A stretch of DNA of 64,000 nt from an uncultured Ruminiclostridium sp. (GTDB lineage Bacteria; Bacillota; Clostridia; Oscillospirales; Ruminococcaceae). The notes beneath the pieces are model-generated. The model was not told the DNA's origin, searched no databases, and saw only the letters and a list, made by a program, of their open reading frames with translations. Positions within the stretch are counted from its first letter, which is position 1. The number at the start of each line of letters is the position of its first letter. This document shows, piece by piece, positions 35,472-42,814 of this stretch. Made by a program: the position numbers and the translations under genes. The stretch lies in assembly GCA_910588335.1 (NCBI GenBank), contig CAJUQV010000011.1:1-64000 (forward strand), in the 5' to 3' direction.

Positions 35472-35574
35472 TAATACTAATTTTTAATCAAGTCTACAAC
35501 TTGATTAAAAATTGATATCAAATGAAATCTCACCCAAAACACTAATTCCACAGTTTTAAAAAGGATTAGTATCA
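35472..35574 (-). repeat. Palindromic element family 1, copy g (composite)
   Basis: AATTTTTAATCAAGT (35479-35493) pairs perfectly with ACTTGATTAAAAATT (35499-35513). A second hairpin, ACTAATTCC...GGATTAGT (35541-35570), follows. Read on the minus strand it has the full order of copy a: ATACTAATCC, ATTAGTGTTTTGGGTG, then the long stem. It lies between the PilZ and GGDEF genes. Confidence 0.85.
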
Positions 35575-35645
35575 ATTCCCCCATATTCGGATAATCGCGG
35601 ATCCAATATTTTTCCCTTTTTACAGAGAGGAAGGACCGACTATTT

Positions 35646-37637
35646 ATGAAATTAAAAACGGTATTCAAAATTCTCATTATCTCGTCTATCCTGCTTCCGG
35701 CAATGATAGTCGGAATCGTGGGAAGCGCCAGCTACGAAAACTTTTACGGAAGTATGGTATCTTCCGAGACCGCTTCCGTCGCATACAGCGCGGCAAAATC
35801 CCAAAGCATACTGTTTGACCGCTACGCGTCGGAACTGGCCACCATGGGACGGATGAGCATCATACAGCGCGCGGCAGGCGGAGATTATAACGCCATAAAG
35901 GATCAGGTGGACGAGCTGCTCCTTTCGAGAGTAAACGAGGACGCTGCCCTCAAAGACATTATTATAATGGACGGAAACGGATACTCGGTGGCTACCGCGG
36001 TACCATCCTCTTTGGCGCAGACATACAAGGACTTTGACAAGCTGACGGCTATCCCCGACAACAGCGCTTATATCAGCGACATTTCATTTGACGGCTCAAA
36101 GTATGAGGGCACCTCAATCTTCATCTACATAATAAAAGAAATAACCACCGCCACGGGCAGCAGAGGATATATCGGCGCCGCAGTCGATATGATGCCTCTT
36201 TGCTCAAGCCTCAGCGCAACCTCCTTCTTTAACAACAAGGGCGTTATTGTATTCATGGACTCTTTGGGCAACGCGCTTAACGTAAACGGCAATGCGGTGA
36301 GAAACACTGATTGGGCGATTCCGGTTAATATCAGTCTTGACGCTTTAGCCAGCCTCGGCGAAAATAACAAGTACGCCGTGTTTAACGAAAACGGATATTA
36401 TGGCGCTTACGGAAGAGTAAACGACAGCGGTTGGATGTGGATAGCCTCCTATCCCGCCTCGGCAGCTTCCTTTGACGCAATGATAGTCCTTATTATCGGT
36501 CTGGTGGTATTCGCGGTATTTATCGTAATCGACGCTGTTATTGCCTTTAACATCTACCGCCGCGCCATTACCCCTATCAGCATGGTTACTTCCGCAATGG
36601 AGGAAATAAATTCGGGGGACCGTCAAAAGCGGCTTCCCCGATTCAAGACGTATGAGTTTCAGGTTATATCGGAAGCTTTCAACTCTCTGCTTGACGAGTT
36701 TTATGTTTCGGAGGACGTACATAAGACCATAGCCTCCTTGTCGGAAAGTATGCTGTTTGAATGGGATTTAAACGGAAAAACCTTGTATGTATCACAGAAT
36801 TTCAGGGACACCTTTGATCTTGACTATGAAAAAGCCAACATTTTCGAGGACAGTTTCCTTTCCTCTCTAATGAGCGAGGTGGACGCAAGACACTTTGTGA
36901 AGGATATGGGCACTCTTAACGAGGGGCTGAGGGAGTATGTGGAAAATGAATTCCAGATAAAGACCAGAAGCAACACCGAAATATGGGTAAACATTAAAGC
37001 CAGCGCCTTTACCAACCGCAGCGGAGTAGTCACCAAAATAATAGGCGTAATCACCGACATAAATAACAGAAAGAAATCCAGTCTTCAGCTTTCTCAGAAA
37101 GCCAGCTATGACTTTTTATCCCAGCTCTACAACCGGAGCACATTCCTAAAGGAGCTCCAGAAACTGCTTGATATGAAGAGAATAAACGAAAGGTATGCCA
37201 TTCTCTTTATTGACGTGGACGACTTCAAGTTTATCAACGACCGATACGGTCACAATGTGGGAGACGAAGTAATAAAGTATGTTTCCGACACGATTAAGGA
37301 ATGCCTTGGCAAAGGCGGTATTGCGGGACGCTTTGGCGGCGACGAGTTTGTGCTTTGTCTCACCGACAAGGAAAAGGTAAAGCATGTTGACGACTTCTCC
37401 ATGTCAATTATCGACGCGCTTTACGCCGGATATAAATGCGAGGCGGCGGGAGTGACGCTGAACATAAACGCCAGCGTAGGTATAGCGCTTATTCCCGATC
37501 ACGGAACAGGAGCCGAAGAATTGGTGGGCGCAGCAGATGAGGCTATGTACTTTGTCAAGAAAAACGGAAAGTCAAACTATCATATATACGATCCCGAAGC
37601 TGCACCGGAACTTGACTTAGGGAATACAATAATTTAA
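35646..37637 (+). CDS. Membrane-bound diguanylate cyclase (Cache-HAMP-PAS-GGDEF)
   Basis: A 663-residue sensor enzyme that should make cyclic-di-GMP. Domains in order: membrane helix (about 8-28), extracellular Cache-type sensor (30-275), second helix (278-302), HAMP (303-355), PAS (365-485), GGDEF (500-640). The active site is intact (GRFGGDEFVLC, GGDEF at 564-568). No R-x2-D inhibitory site lies five residues before it, so product inhibition at that site is not expected. ATG 35646 follows GAGAGGAAGG. parA starts 39 bases after it, so the two are likely cotranscribed. Confidence 0.93.
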   Translation: MKLKTVFKILIISSILLPAMIVGIVGSASYENFYGSMVSSETASVAYSAAKSQSILFDRYASELATMGRMSIIQRAAGGDYNAIKDQVDELLLSRVNEDAALKDIIIMDGNGYSVATAVPSSLAQTYKDFDKLTAIPDNSAYISDISFDGSKYEGTSIFIYIIKEITTATGSRGYIGAAVDMMPLCSSLSATSFFNNKGVIVFMDSLGNALNVNGNAVRNTDWAIPVNISLDALASLGENNKYAVFNENGYYGAYGRVNDSGWMWIASYPASAASFDAMIVLIIGLVVFAVFIVIDAVIAFNIYRRAITPISMVTSAMEEINSGDRQKRLPRFKTYEFQVISEAFNSLLDEFYVSEDVHKTIASLSESMLFEWDLNGKTLYVSQNFRDTFDLDYEKANIFEDSFLSSLMSEVDARHFVKDMGTLNEGLREYVENEFQIKTRSNTEIWVNIKASAFTNRSGVVTKIIGVITDINNRKKSSLQLSQKASYDFLSQLYNRSTFLKELQKLLDMKRINERYAILFIDVDDFKFINDRYGHNVGDEVIKYVSDTIKECLGKGGIAGRFGGDEFVLCLTDKEKVKHVDDFSMSIIDALYAGYKCEAAGVTLNINASVGIALIPDHGTGAEELVGAADEAMYFVKKNGKSNYHIYDPEAAPELDLGNTII

Positions 37638-37676
37638 GGAGAGCTTTAAAAGAGATTTTTAAAGCAAAAATACAAT

Positions 37677-38516
37677 ATGGCCAAAGTAATTGCCGTTACT
37701 AATCAAAAAGGCGGAGTGGGAAAAACCACCACTTGCAGTTCACTCTGCGGCTGTCTTGCCGCGATGAACAACAGGGTGCTGGCGATTGATCTTGACCCGC
37801 AGGGTAATCTTTCCTTCAGCTTGGGAGCGGACGCGGACGAGTGCTACACCGTTTACGATGTATTCAAGGGTTCCGTCAATCTGTATGACACCGTACAGCA
37901 CACGGGCTGCTGTGACGTGGTACCCGCCAATATATTGCTTTCGGGCTGCGAGTTGGAATTAACCACGGTCGGACGCGAATATATATTAAGGGAACAGCTT
38001 AATTCGGTGGCCGGCGACTATGATTTTATAATAATAGATACGCCGCCCGCGCTTTCCATACTTACCATAAACGCGTATACCGCCGCCAACGAGCTGATTA
38101 TTCCAATGATACCGGAGATACTTTCGCTTCAGGGGATAGCTCAGCTTAAGGAAACTATTTTAGCGGTCAAGAAATACTATAACAAGACGCTGGAAATACG
38201 GGGAATACTGCTTAACAAATATAATCCGAGGCTTATTCTCACCAAAGAGGTTGAGGATCTGGCCAATATGATAGCAGAGCAGCTTGACACCGACGTGTTT
38301 GAACAGAAGATAAGCAACAGCGTTGTGATCGCGGAGGCGCCCGCTCACGCTAAAACAATCATGGAGTACGCACCCAAGTCAAAGGCAGCCAAGGAATACA
38401 CCGATTTAATATATGAGATTTTGGGAATGGAAAAGCCGGTAAGGAAGGAGAAAAAGCAGGGCAGGGGCAGACCGAGAAAGCATCCGCTGCCGGATCCCGA
38501 AGACGAGGAATATTAA
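37677..38516 (+). CDS. ParA/Soj-type ATPase with AT-hook tail
   Basis: A 279-residue ParA-family ATPase. The deviant Walker A KGGVGKTT (11-18) starts right after the N-terminus, as in Soj, and the other motifs are LAIDLDPQGNLSFSLG and IIIDTPPALS. The C-terminus adds a basic segment with GRGRPRKHP (about 262-270), an AT-hook-like DNA-binding motif, and an acidic end. No parB gene or parS site is visible. It is not FlhG-like, because the N-terminal activator segment of FlhG is missing. Likely cotranscribed with the GGDEF gene and the next gene. Its cargo is unknown. Confidence 0.9.
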   Translation: MAKVIAVTNQKGGVGKTTTCSSLCGCLAAMNNRVLAIDLDPQGNLSFSLGADADECYTVYDVFKGSVNLYDTVQHTGCCDVVPANILLSGCELELTTVGREYILREQLNSVAGDYDFIIIDTPPALSILTINAYTAANELIIPMIPEILSLQGIAQLKETILAVKKYYNKTLEIRGILLNKYNPRLILTKEVEDLANMIAEQLDTDVFEQKISNSVVIAEAPAHAKTIMEYAPKSKAAKEYTDLIYEILGMEKPVRKEKKQGRGRPRKHPLPDPEDEEY

Positions 38517-38572
38517 TGTCAATAAACCGATAAATATTCCCTATATAAAAATAGACAAGGAGATCTGCGAAT

Positions 38573-39124
38573 ATGTCAAGAAGCGCGAAAACCAAACACG
38601 TACTTGATTTAGTAGGATCCGAGTCTGTCAAAAAACCTGTTCCTTCTTCCCTGCGCGACCCGTCGGCAAAGGCGGGAGGAATCGGTTCCGTACTTCAAAA
38701 GCCCGCTTCGCCGCGCGAACGCGCCGAATTGGACATTGAAGCCATTTTCCGGGGAGTTACCCCACCGTCCGAGGCAGAAACAGCCGATACCTCAAATATG
38801 GAAAGCGTTGTTCTGAATCCGCCAAGCGCACCCAAAGCCCCGGAACCGCCAAAGGCGAGAGAGGGAATAACGGTAATCGTTACGGAACTTATCAATCAGG
38901 AGCTAAAAACAGTGGTGGAGAGGTTTAATTTAATCCCATCCGACAAAAATCTCTGGGAGCTAACGAGAAGCGCCGTGGAAACGATACGGCCCGAATTTTC
39001 GCGAAACGAAGAAGAATATTTTGAAAAGTGCGAAAGACTCAGACCGAGGGTTATCAAGGAAATGACCAGAGCGGCTATCAGGGTGATGGCTAAGGAGAAA
39101 AAAAAGACTGACGACGGAGCTTAG
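38573..39124 (+). CDS. Unknown protein, possibly a diverged ComFB-like partner of ParA
   Basis: A 183-residue protein. The N-terminus (MSRSAKTKHVLDLV) is basic, the middle is a disordered Pro/Ala/Ser-rich linker, and the C-terminus (about 100-180) is a small helical domain (VTELINQELKTVVERF...WELTRSAVETIRPEFS...VIKEMTRAAIRVM). The spacing of these helices resembles ComFB-family proteins, but the cysteines common there are absent, so this is a weak resemblance from memory. It starts at ATG 38573 behind AAGGAGAT, 56 bases after parA. Its TAG stop lies in the edge of a transposon-like palindrome. Confidence 0.5.
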   Translation: MSRSAKTKHVLDLVGSESVKKPVPSSLRDPSAKAGGIGSVLQKPASPRERAELDIEAIFRGVTPPSEAETADTSNMESVVLNPPSAPKAPEPPKAREGITVIVTELINQELKTVVERFNLIPSDKNLWELTRSAVETIRPEFSRNEEEYFEKCERLRPRVIKEMTRAAIRVMAKEKKKTDDGA

Positions 39125-39287
39125 GGCTTGTTTGAAAATAGAGGAAATGACGGATTTTTGGCACAAGATGGTTAGCTTAAAGAAAAAAACACAGTCAAAC
39201 CACCGTTTTACATGGTTTTTTGGCGCAGAAGATGACCGTTTGGGGACAAAAAGACGGCGTTTCCGTTTTTTCAAACAAGCCCTAATA
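39122..39287 (+). repeat. MITE-like element (family 5) at the stop of the previous gene
   Basis: About 165 bp bounded by TTAGGGCTTGTTTGAAAA and TTTTCAAACAAGCCCTAA, inverted ends of at least 17 bases. The body has no open frame of note. The TAG stop of the preceding gene lies within the left end. A half-similar end (CCTGTTTGAAAAATCG) occurs at 7041-7056. Confidence 0.8.
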
Positions 39288-39337
39288 TTGATTGCAATTT
39301 TGTATTGTTATAGGGATGTTTGAGAATAATGCAATGT

Positions 39338-39385
39338 AAATACCCGTTTGAAAAACTGATTTGGGTTTTCAAGCGGGTATTTTTG
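39338..39385 (+). terminator. Intrinsic terminator downstream of the ParA block
   Basis: AATACCCGTTTGAAAA pairs with TTTTCAAGCGGGTATT and is followed by TTTT. It would end transcripts of the GGDEF-parA block after the MITE-like element. Confidence 0.75.
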
Positions 39386-39468
39386 GAGTTATTAAAAATA
39401 ACCGGTGTAATTCTATTGTTTATTCAATATGACTTTACTAAAAAAATGAGTAAACAAGAAAATAATTA

Positions 39469-39497
39469 TTGCGTTTTTATCCAAAATATGTTACAAT
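39469..39497 (+). promoter_or_regulatory. Sigma-A-type promoter of the aldolase gene
   Basis: TTGCGT (39469-39474) and TACAAT (39492-39497) are 17 bases apart, 63 bases before the start codon. Confidence 0.6.
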
Positions 39498-39560
39498 ATA
39501 AAGAAGAAAATTTTTTATGCTTTTTCCTCTTCCCGGAAAAAGCGGAAAGGAAAGATAAAT

Positions 39561-40424
39561 ATGTTAGTATCGGCAAAGGATATGCTTAATAAGGCTCGGG
39601 ACGGAAAGTACGCGGTGGGACAGTTCAACATCAATAATCTTGAATGGACAAAATCCGTACTGCTTACCGCCGAGGAGCTTAAATCACCCGTTATTTTAGG
39701 CGTTTCGGAAGGCGCGGGAAAGTATATGTGCGGCTATAAAACCGTGGTTGGCATGGTAAAGGGAATGTTGGAGGAGCTTAATATTACCGTTCCCGTTGCG
39801 CTTCATCTGGATCACGGCTCTTATGAGGGAGCAAAGCAGTGCATTGAAGCGGGCTTTTCTTCGGTAATGTTTGACGGCTCTCATTACCCCATAGCCGAAA
39901 ACATTGAGAAAACCACCGAGCTTGTAAAAATCTGCAACGAAAAAGGGCTGTCCATTGAAGCGGAGGTAGGCTCCATCGGCGGCGAAGAGGACGGCGTAGT
40001 AGGCATGGGCGAATGCGCCGACCCCAACGAGTGCAAGCAGATCGCCGACCTCGGCGTTACCATGTTGGCGGCGGGCATCGGCAATATTCACGGTAAGTAT
40101 CCCGACAACTGGGCGGGCTTAAGTTTTGATACGCTGGCAGCGGTAAAGGAAAAGACAGGCGATATGCCTTTGGTGCTTCACGGCGGAACAGGTATTCCCG
40201 AAGATATGATAAAGAAGGCCATTTCCTTAGGCGTAGCCAAAATCAACGTCAACACCGAGTGCCAGCTTTCCTTCGCCGACGCTACAAGAAAGTACATCGA
40301 AGCGGGCAAGGATCTGGAAGGCAAGGGCTTTGACCCCCGCAAGCTGCTTGCTCCCGGAGCAGAAGCCATCAAGGCTACTGTTAAGGAAAAAATGGAACTT
40401 TTCGGCTCCGTAGGCAAGGCATAA
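39561..40424 (+). CDS. fba: Class II fructose-1,6-bisphosphate aldolase
   Basis: A 287-residue zinc aldolase that splits fructose-1,6-bisphosphate into dihydroxyacetone phosphate and glyceraldehyde-3-phosphate in glycolysis. The zinc site is built from HLDHGS (around residue 82) and the histidines in GNIHGKYP and LVLHGGTGIP; the phosphate site includes INVNTECQ. It starts at ATG 39561 behind GAAAGGAAAG with its own promoter. A related gatY-type enzyme acting on tagatose phosphate is possible but less likely for a single gene of this kind next to a housekeeping RNA gene. Confidence 0.94.
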   Translation: MLVSAKDMLNKARDGKYAVGQFNINNLEWTKSVLLTAEELKSPVILGVSEGAGKYMCGYKTVVGMVKGMLEELNITVPVALHLDHGSYEGAKQCIEAGFSSVMFDGSHYPIAENIEKTTELVKICNEKGLSIEAEVGSIGGEEDGVVGMGECADPNECKQIADLGVTMLAAGIGNIHGKYPDNWAGLSFDTLAAVKEKTGDMPLVLHGGTGIPEDMIKKAISLGVAKINVNTECQLSFADATRKYIEAGKDLEGKGFDPRKLLAPGAEAIKATVKEKMELFGSVGKA

Positions 40425-40491
40425 ATAAAATCTTCGGTTAAATACAGACAAATAATATAAAATATAAAATACCTGATAATAGCGAAAAAAC

Positions 40492-40828
40492 GCAACTTCA
40501 TTGCGCGAACGCGGGGAGAAATCCGTGAGGAAAGTCCGAGCATCACAGAGCGGGGTAGCTGCTAACGGCAGCCGAGGGCGACCTTAGGGCAAGTGCAACA
40601 GAGATATACCGCCGCGAAAGCGGTAAGGGTGGAAAGGCGAGGTAAGAGCTCACCGGAACGCGGGAGACCGCGGTTCCCTGTAAACCCTACCCGATGCAAC
40701 GCTTAATTGGTACGAAGGAAAACGCGTCTGCTCGGCGCGCTTCGGAATAAGCGGCTTGACTCTTCGGGCGACCGAAGAGGTAGATAAATGTTCGTGCGCG
40801 ACAGAACTCGGCTTACAGATGAGGTTGC
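40492..40828 (+). ncRNA. rnpB: RNase P RNA (probably type A)
   Basis: The catalytic RNA that trims tRNA 5' ends. Universal parts are all present: GAGGAAAGTCCGAGC near the 5' end, AGGTAAGAGCTCACCG, GTAAACCCTACCCG and ACAGAACTCGGCTTACAGATG near the 3' end. The ends pair as helix P1: GCAACTTCAT (40492-40501) with ATGAGGTTGC (40819-40828). The ends given are those of P1, so they may be off by a few bases. Confidence 0.95.
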
Positions 40829-40848
40829 TTTTAAAATAATAACAAATT

Positions 40849-40888
40849 AAAGGCTGCGGTCTCAATATGAATTGAGACCGCAGCCTTT
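40849..40888 (+). terminator. Strong hairpin terminator after rnpB
   Basis: AAAGGCTGCGGTCTCAAT pairs perfectly with ATTGAGACCGCAGCCTTT around four bases. It lies 20 bases after rnpB. The long stem followed by only TTT and then AATATTT suggests a terminator that may also work in reverse. Confidence 0.75.
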
Positions 40889-40982
40889 AATATTTCCGCG
40901 AAAAAGTTCTATTCCTGTCCCCTTAATCATACAATCAATCAGACAAACATCCTTGTACATTATACAGAAAGGAAGAACCGAA

Positions 40983-42437
40983 ATGTTTACTTACACCACC
41001 TCGCGAAAAAAGCTGCTGCGCACGATAATAATAATATTAGCCGTCCTGACGGTAGCCGCAATAATTTTCATGTCGGTGGCGAAGGGCTTTAAAGTAGCCG
41101 CCGCCGAAAAGAAAGTTCCCATCTATGCCGTCTCCCGCGCCGATAACCGTATCGCGCTCACCTTCGACTGCGCATGGGGCAACTCCAACACAGACCTGCT
41201 TCTGTCCCTTTTAAAGGAAGCGGGCGCTCCCGCCACGTTTTTTGTCACCGGAGAATTCTGCGATAAATACCCCGACGATGTAAAGAAAATATACGACGCG
41301 GGTCACGAAATCGGAAATCACTCCGACATTCACCCCCACGTGGAAGGGATAAACATAAACGATCTTATAAGCGATACTCGCGAATGCTCAAGAAAAATAA
41401 AAATGATAACGGGAAGCGAGCCTAAAATTTACCGCGCCCCTTACGGAGAGTATGACGACAACGTCGTCAGCACAATAGAAGGAATGGGGCTTAAAATGAT
41501 TCAATGGTCGGTGGACAGCATCGACTGGCAGGAACCCGACGCGGACACCATTACCGAAAGAGTAGTGTCCAAAACCGAATCCGGTTCCATTCTGCTTTTC
41601 CACAACGACCTGCAAAACACCTCCCAAGCGCTACCCGACGTGCTTTCCAAGCTTAAACAAAAGGGATTTTCCTTTTCAAAGGTTTCCGATCTGGTATACT
41701 ACGACAGCTATCATATAGACAGCAACGGAATCCAGATTTACGACGCTTCCGCCCTTCTGCCTACCGCGCGTTACTCCGACAACTATCTGCTGGACGAAGC
41801 AATGGAGATCTTACGACAGAACCTTTCCTTACAAGAAATTTACGATTTGACCGGCGGAGCGAACCCCCAGCTTTTGCAGCGCACCGCTCCGCTTCTCGAC
41901 CAGGCGCATCTGGCGGCGGTGCAGGAGGCTTCCTTTGAAGAGCTTAAGGAAGCTGTGGAAAATCTTGTTATCGCGGCAGAAAGATACGGCGCAGGCGAAA
42001 ACATCTATTCAACCACCGTTTACCCCGACTACTCCGCTCCCTCCGAAACCAACACCGATTACGGTTCGGATTACGGCCCGGACTACGGGTATACCGATGA
42101 TTACGGCTCTATCGAGGAAAGAGGCACCGGAGTGATAGACGACAGTATGTTTGAGGAAAATTCCGGAACAACCACCGCTTCTTCGGGCGCTCCGTCAAAG
42201 CCTCCCGTTGGCTCAATCACCACACCGGGCTTCTGGAACGACATAAAGGCCGGTCAACCCGTTATAACAACCACCACGGCGGCAACCACAACGGTGCCCC
42301 CCGCCACATCGGCGCAAACCACTACGACCCCGCCACAAACCACAACCGCGCCTCAAACTACAACCGCGCCGCAAACCACAACACCCCCTCAGACCAGCAC
42401 CGCAACGGCGGCATGGACACGGGAAGTGGTAAAGTAA
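40983..42437 (+). CDS. Polysaccharide deacetylase (NodB fold) with Thr/Pro-rich tail
   Basis: A 484-residue exported protein. An N-terminal membrane helix (about 12-35) anchors it; the NodB domain (about 50-245) has TFDCAWGN in place of the usual TFDDGP, the zinc histidines in GNHSDIHPHV, RAPYGEYDDN, and the C-terminal LLFHND motif. The second catalytic Asp position is Cys, as in sporulation-type PdaB relatives. The tail is a series of Thr/Pro/Gln repeats (TTTTPPQTTTAPQTTTAPQ). It likely acts on peptidoglycan or another glycan outside the membrane. ATG 40983 is chosen for AAAGGAAG. The TAA stop is the edge of a family 1 element. Confidence 0.88.
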   Translation: MFTYTTSRKKLLRTIIIILAVLTVAAIIFMSVAKGFKVAAAEKKVPIYAVSRADNRIALTFDCAWGNSNTDLLLSLLKEAGAPATFFVTGEFCDKYPDDVKKIYDAGHEIGNHSDIHPHVEGININDLISDTRECSRKIKMITGSEPKIYRAPYGEYDDNVVSTIEGMGLKMIQWSVDSIDWQEPDADTITERVVSKTESGSILLFHNDLQNTSQALPDVLSKLKQKGFSFSKVSDLVYYDSYHIDSNGIQIYDASALLPTARYSDNYLLDEAMEILRQNLSLQEIYDLTGGANPQLLQRTAPLLDQAHLAAVQEASFEELKEAVENLVIAAERYGAGENIYSTTVYPDYSAPSETNTDYGSDYGPDYGYTDDYGSIEERGTGVIDDSMFEENSGTTTASSGAPSKPPVGSITTPGFWNDIKAGQPVITTTTAATTTVPPATSAQTTTTPPQTTTAPQTTTAPQTTTPPQTSTATAAWTREVVK

Positions 42438-42533
42438 TACTAATTGGATATCCAAAGGTTAGTGCTTAGAGTGCGGTCTTTAATCAAATCTACAACTTGA
42501 TTAAAAATTGCTATAAATTCCGCAGTTTAAAAT
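42435..42533 (+). repeat. Palindromic element family 1, copy h, overlapping the deacetylase stop
   Basis: TAATACTAATTGGATATCCAAAGGTTAGTGCTTAGAGTGCG, then TTTAATCAA (42480-42488) paired with TTGATTAAA across a short loop. The first TAA is the stop codon of the deacetylase gene. Confidence 0.8.
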
Positions 42534-42688
42534 AGTTAAGTACCGGCCGCCATGTCAGGATCGGACGCCTCCATTCCGTTTCCGGCACGGCGGCGGTATA
42601 TTTCGGACAGAATAATGTGAGTTAATGAAGGCTGCAAATAAATCACTTATCTTTGGTTCTACGTATTATTTAACCGAAAAATAACGGT
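42534..42688. other. Intergenic stretch between converging genes
   Basis: No gene seen. A GC-rich inverted repeat (TACCGGCCGCC...GGCGGCGGTA, about 42541-42600) stands out from the AT-rich surroundings. Its role is unclear. Confidence 0.4.
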
Positions 42689-42732
42689 AAAAGCCGCAAT
42701 CCAATTTAGTTACAAGATTGCGGCTTTTATTT
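42689..42732. terminator. Bidirectional terminator between deacetylase and pcrA
   Basis: AAAAGCCGCAATC (from 42689) pairs with GATTGCGGCTTTT (42716-42728), followed by ATTTTATTG on the plus strand and preceded by TTTTCGGTTA-type sequence read on the minus strand. It stands between two converging genes. Confidence 0.75.
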
Positions 42733-42814
42733 TATTGTTTTTTCTTTTTAAGGCCAAAAAGGGATTGCTATTAGTCCCAAAGGTCGGAATAATTTCGCAT
42801 CCTTTGCTTTCCTG

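Noticed and set aside
37677..38516. ParA gene as the missing flhG
   Set aside because: FlhG has an N-terminal activator segment before the P-loop; this protein starts directly with the Soj-type P-loop and is linked to a GGDEF gene, so I call it a ParA/Soj type instead.
42280..42410. Tandem DNA repeat
   Set aside because: It is the coding sequence for the Thr/Pro/Gln tail of the deacetylase; the repeat is at protein level and stays in frame.
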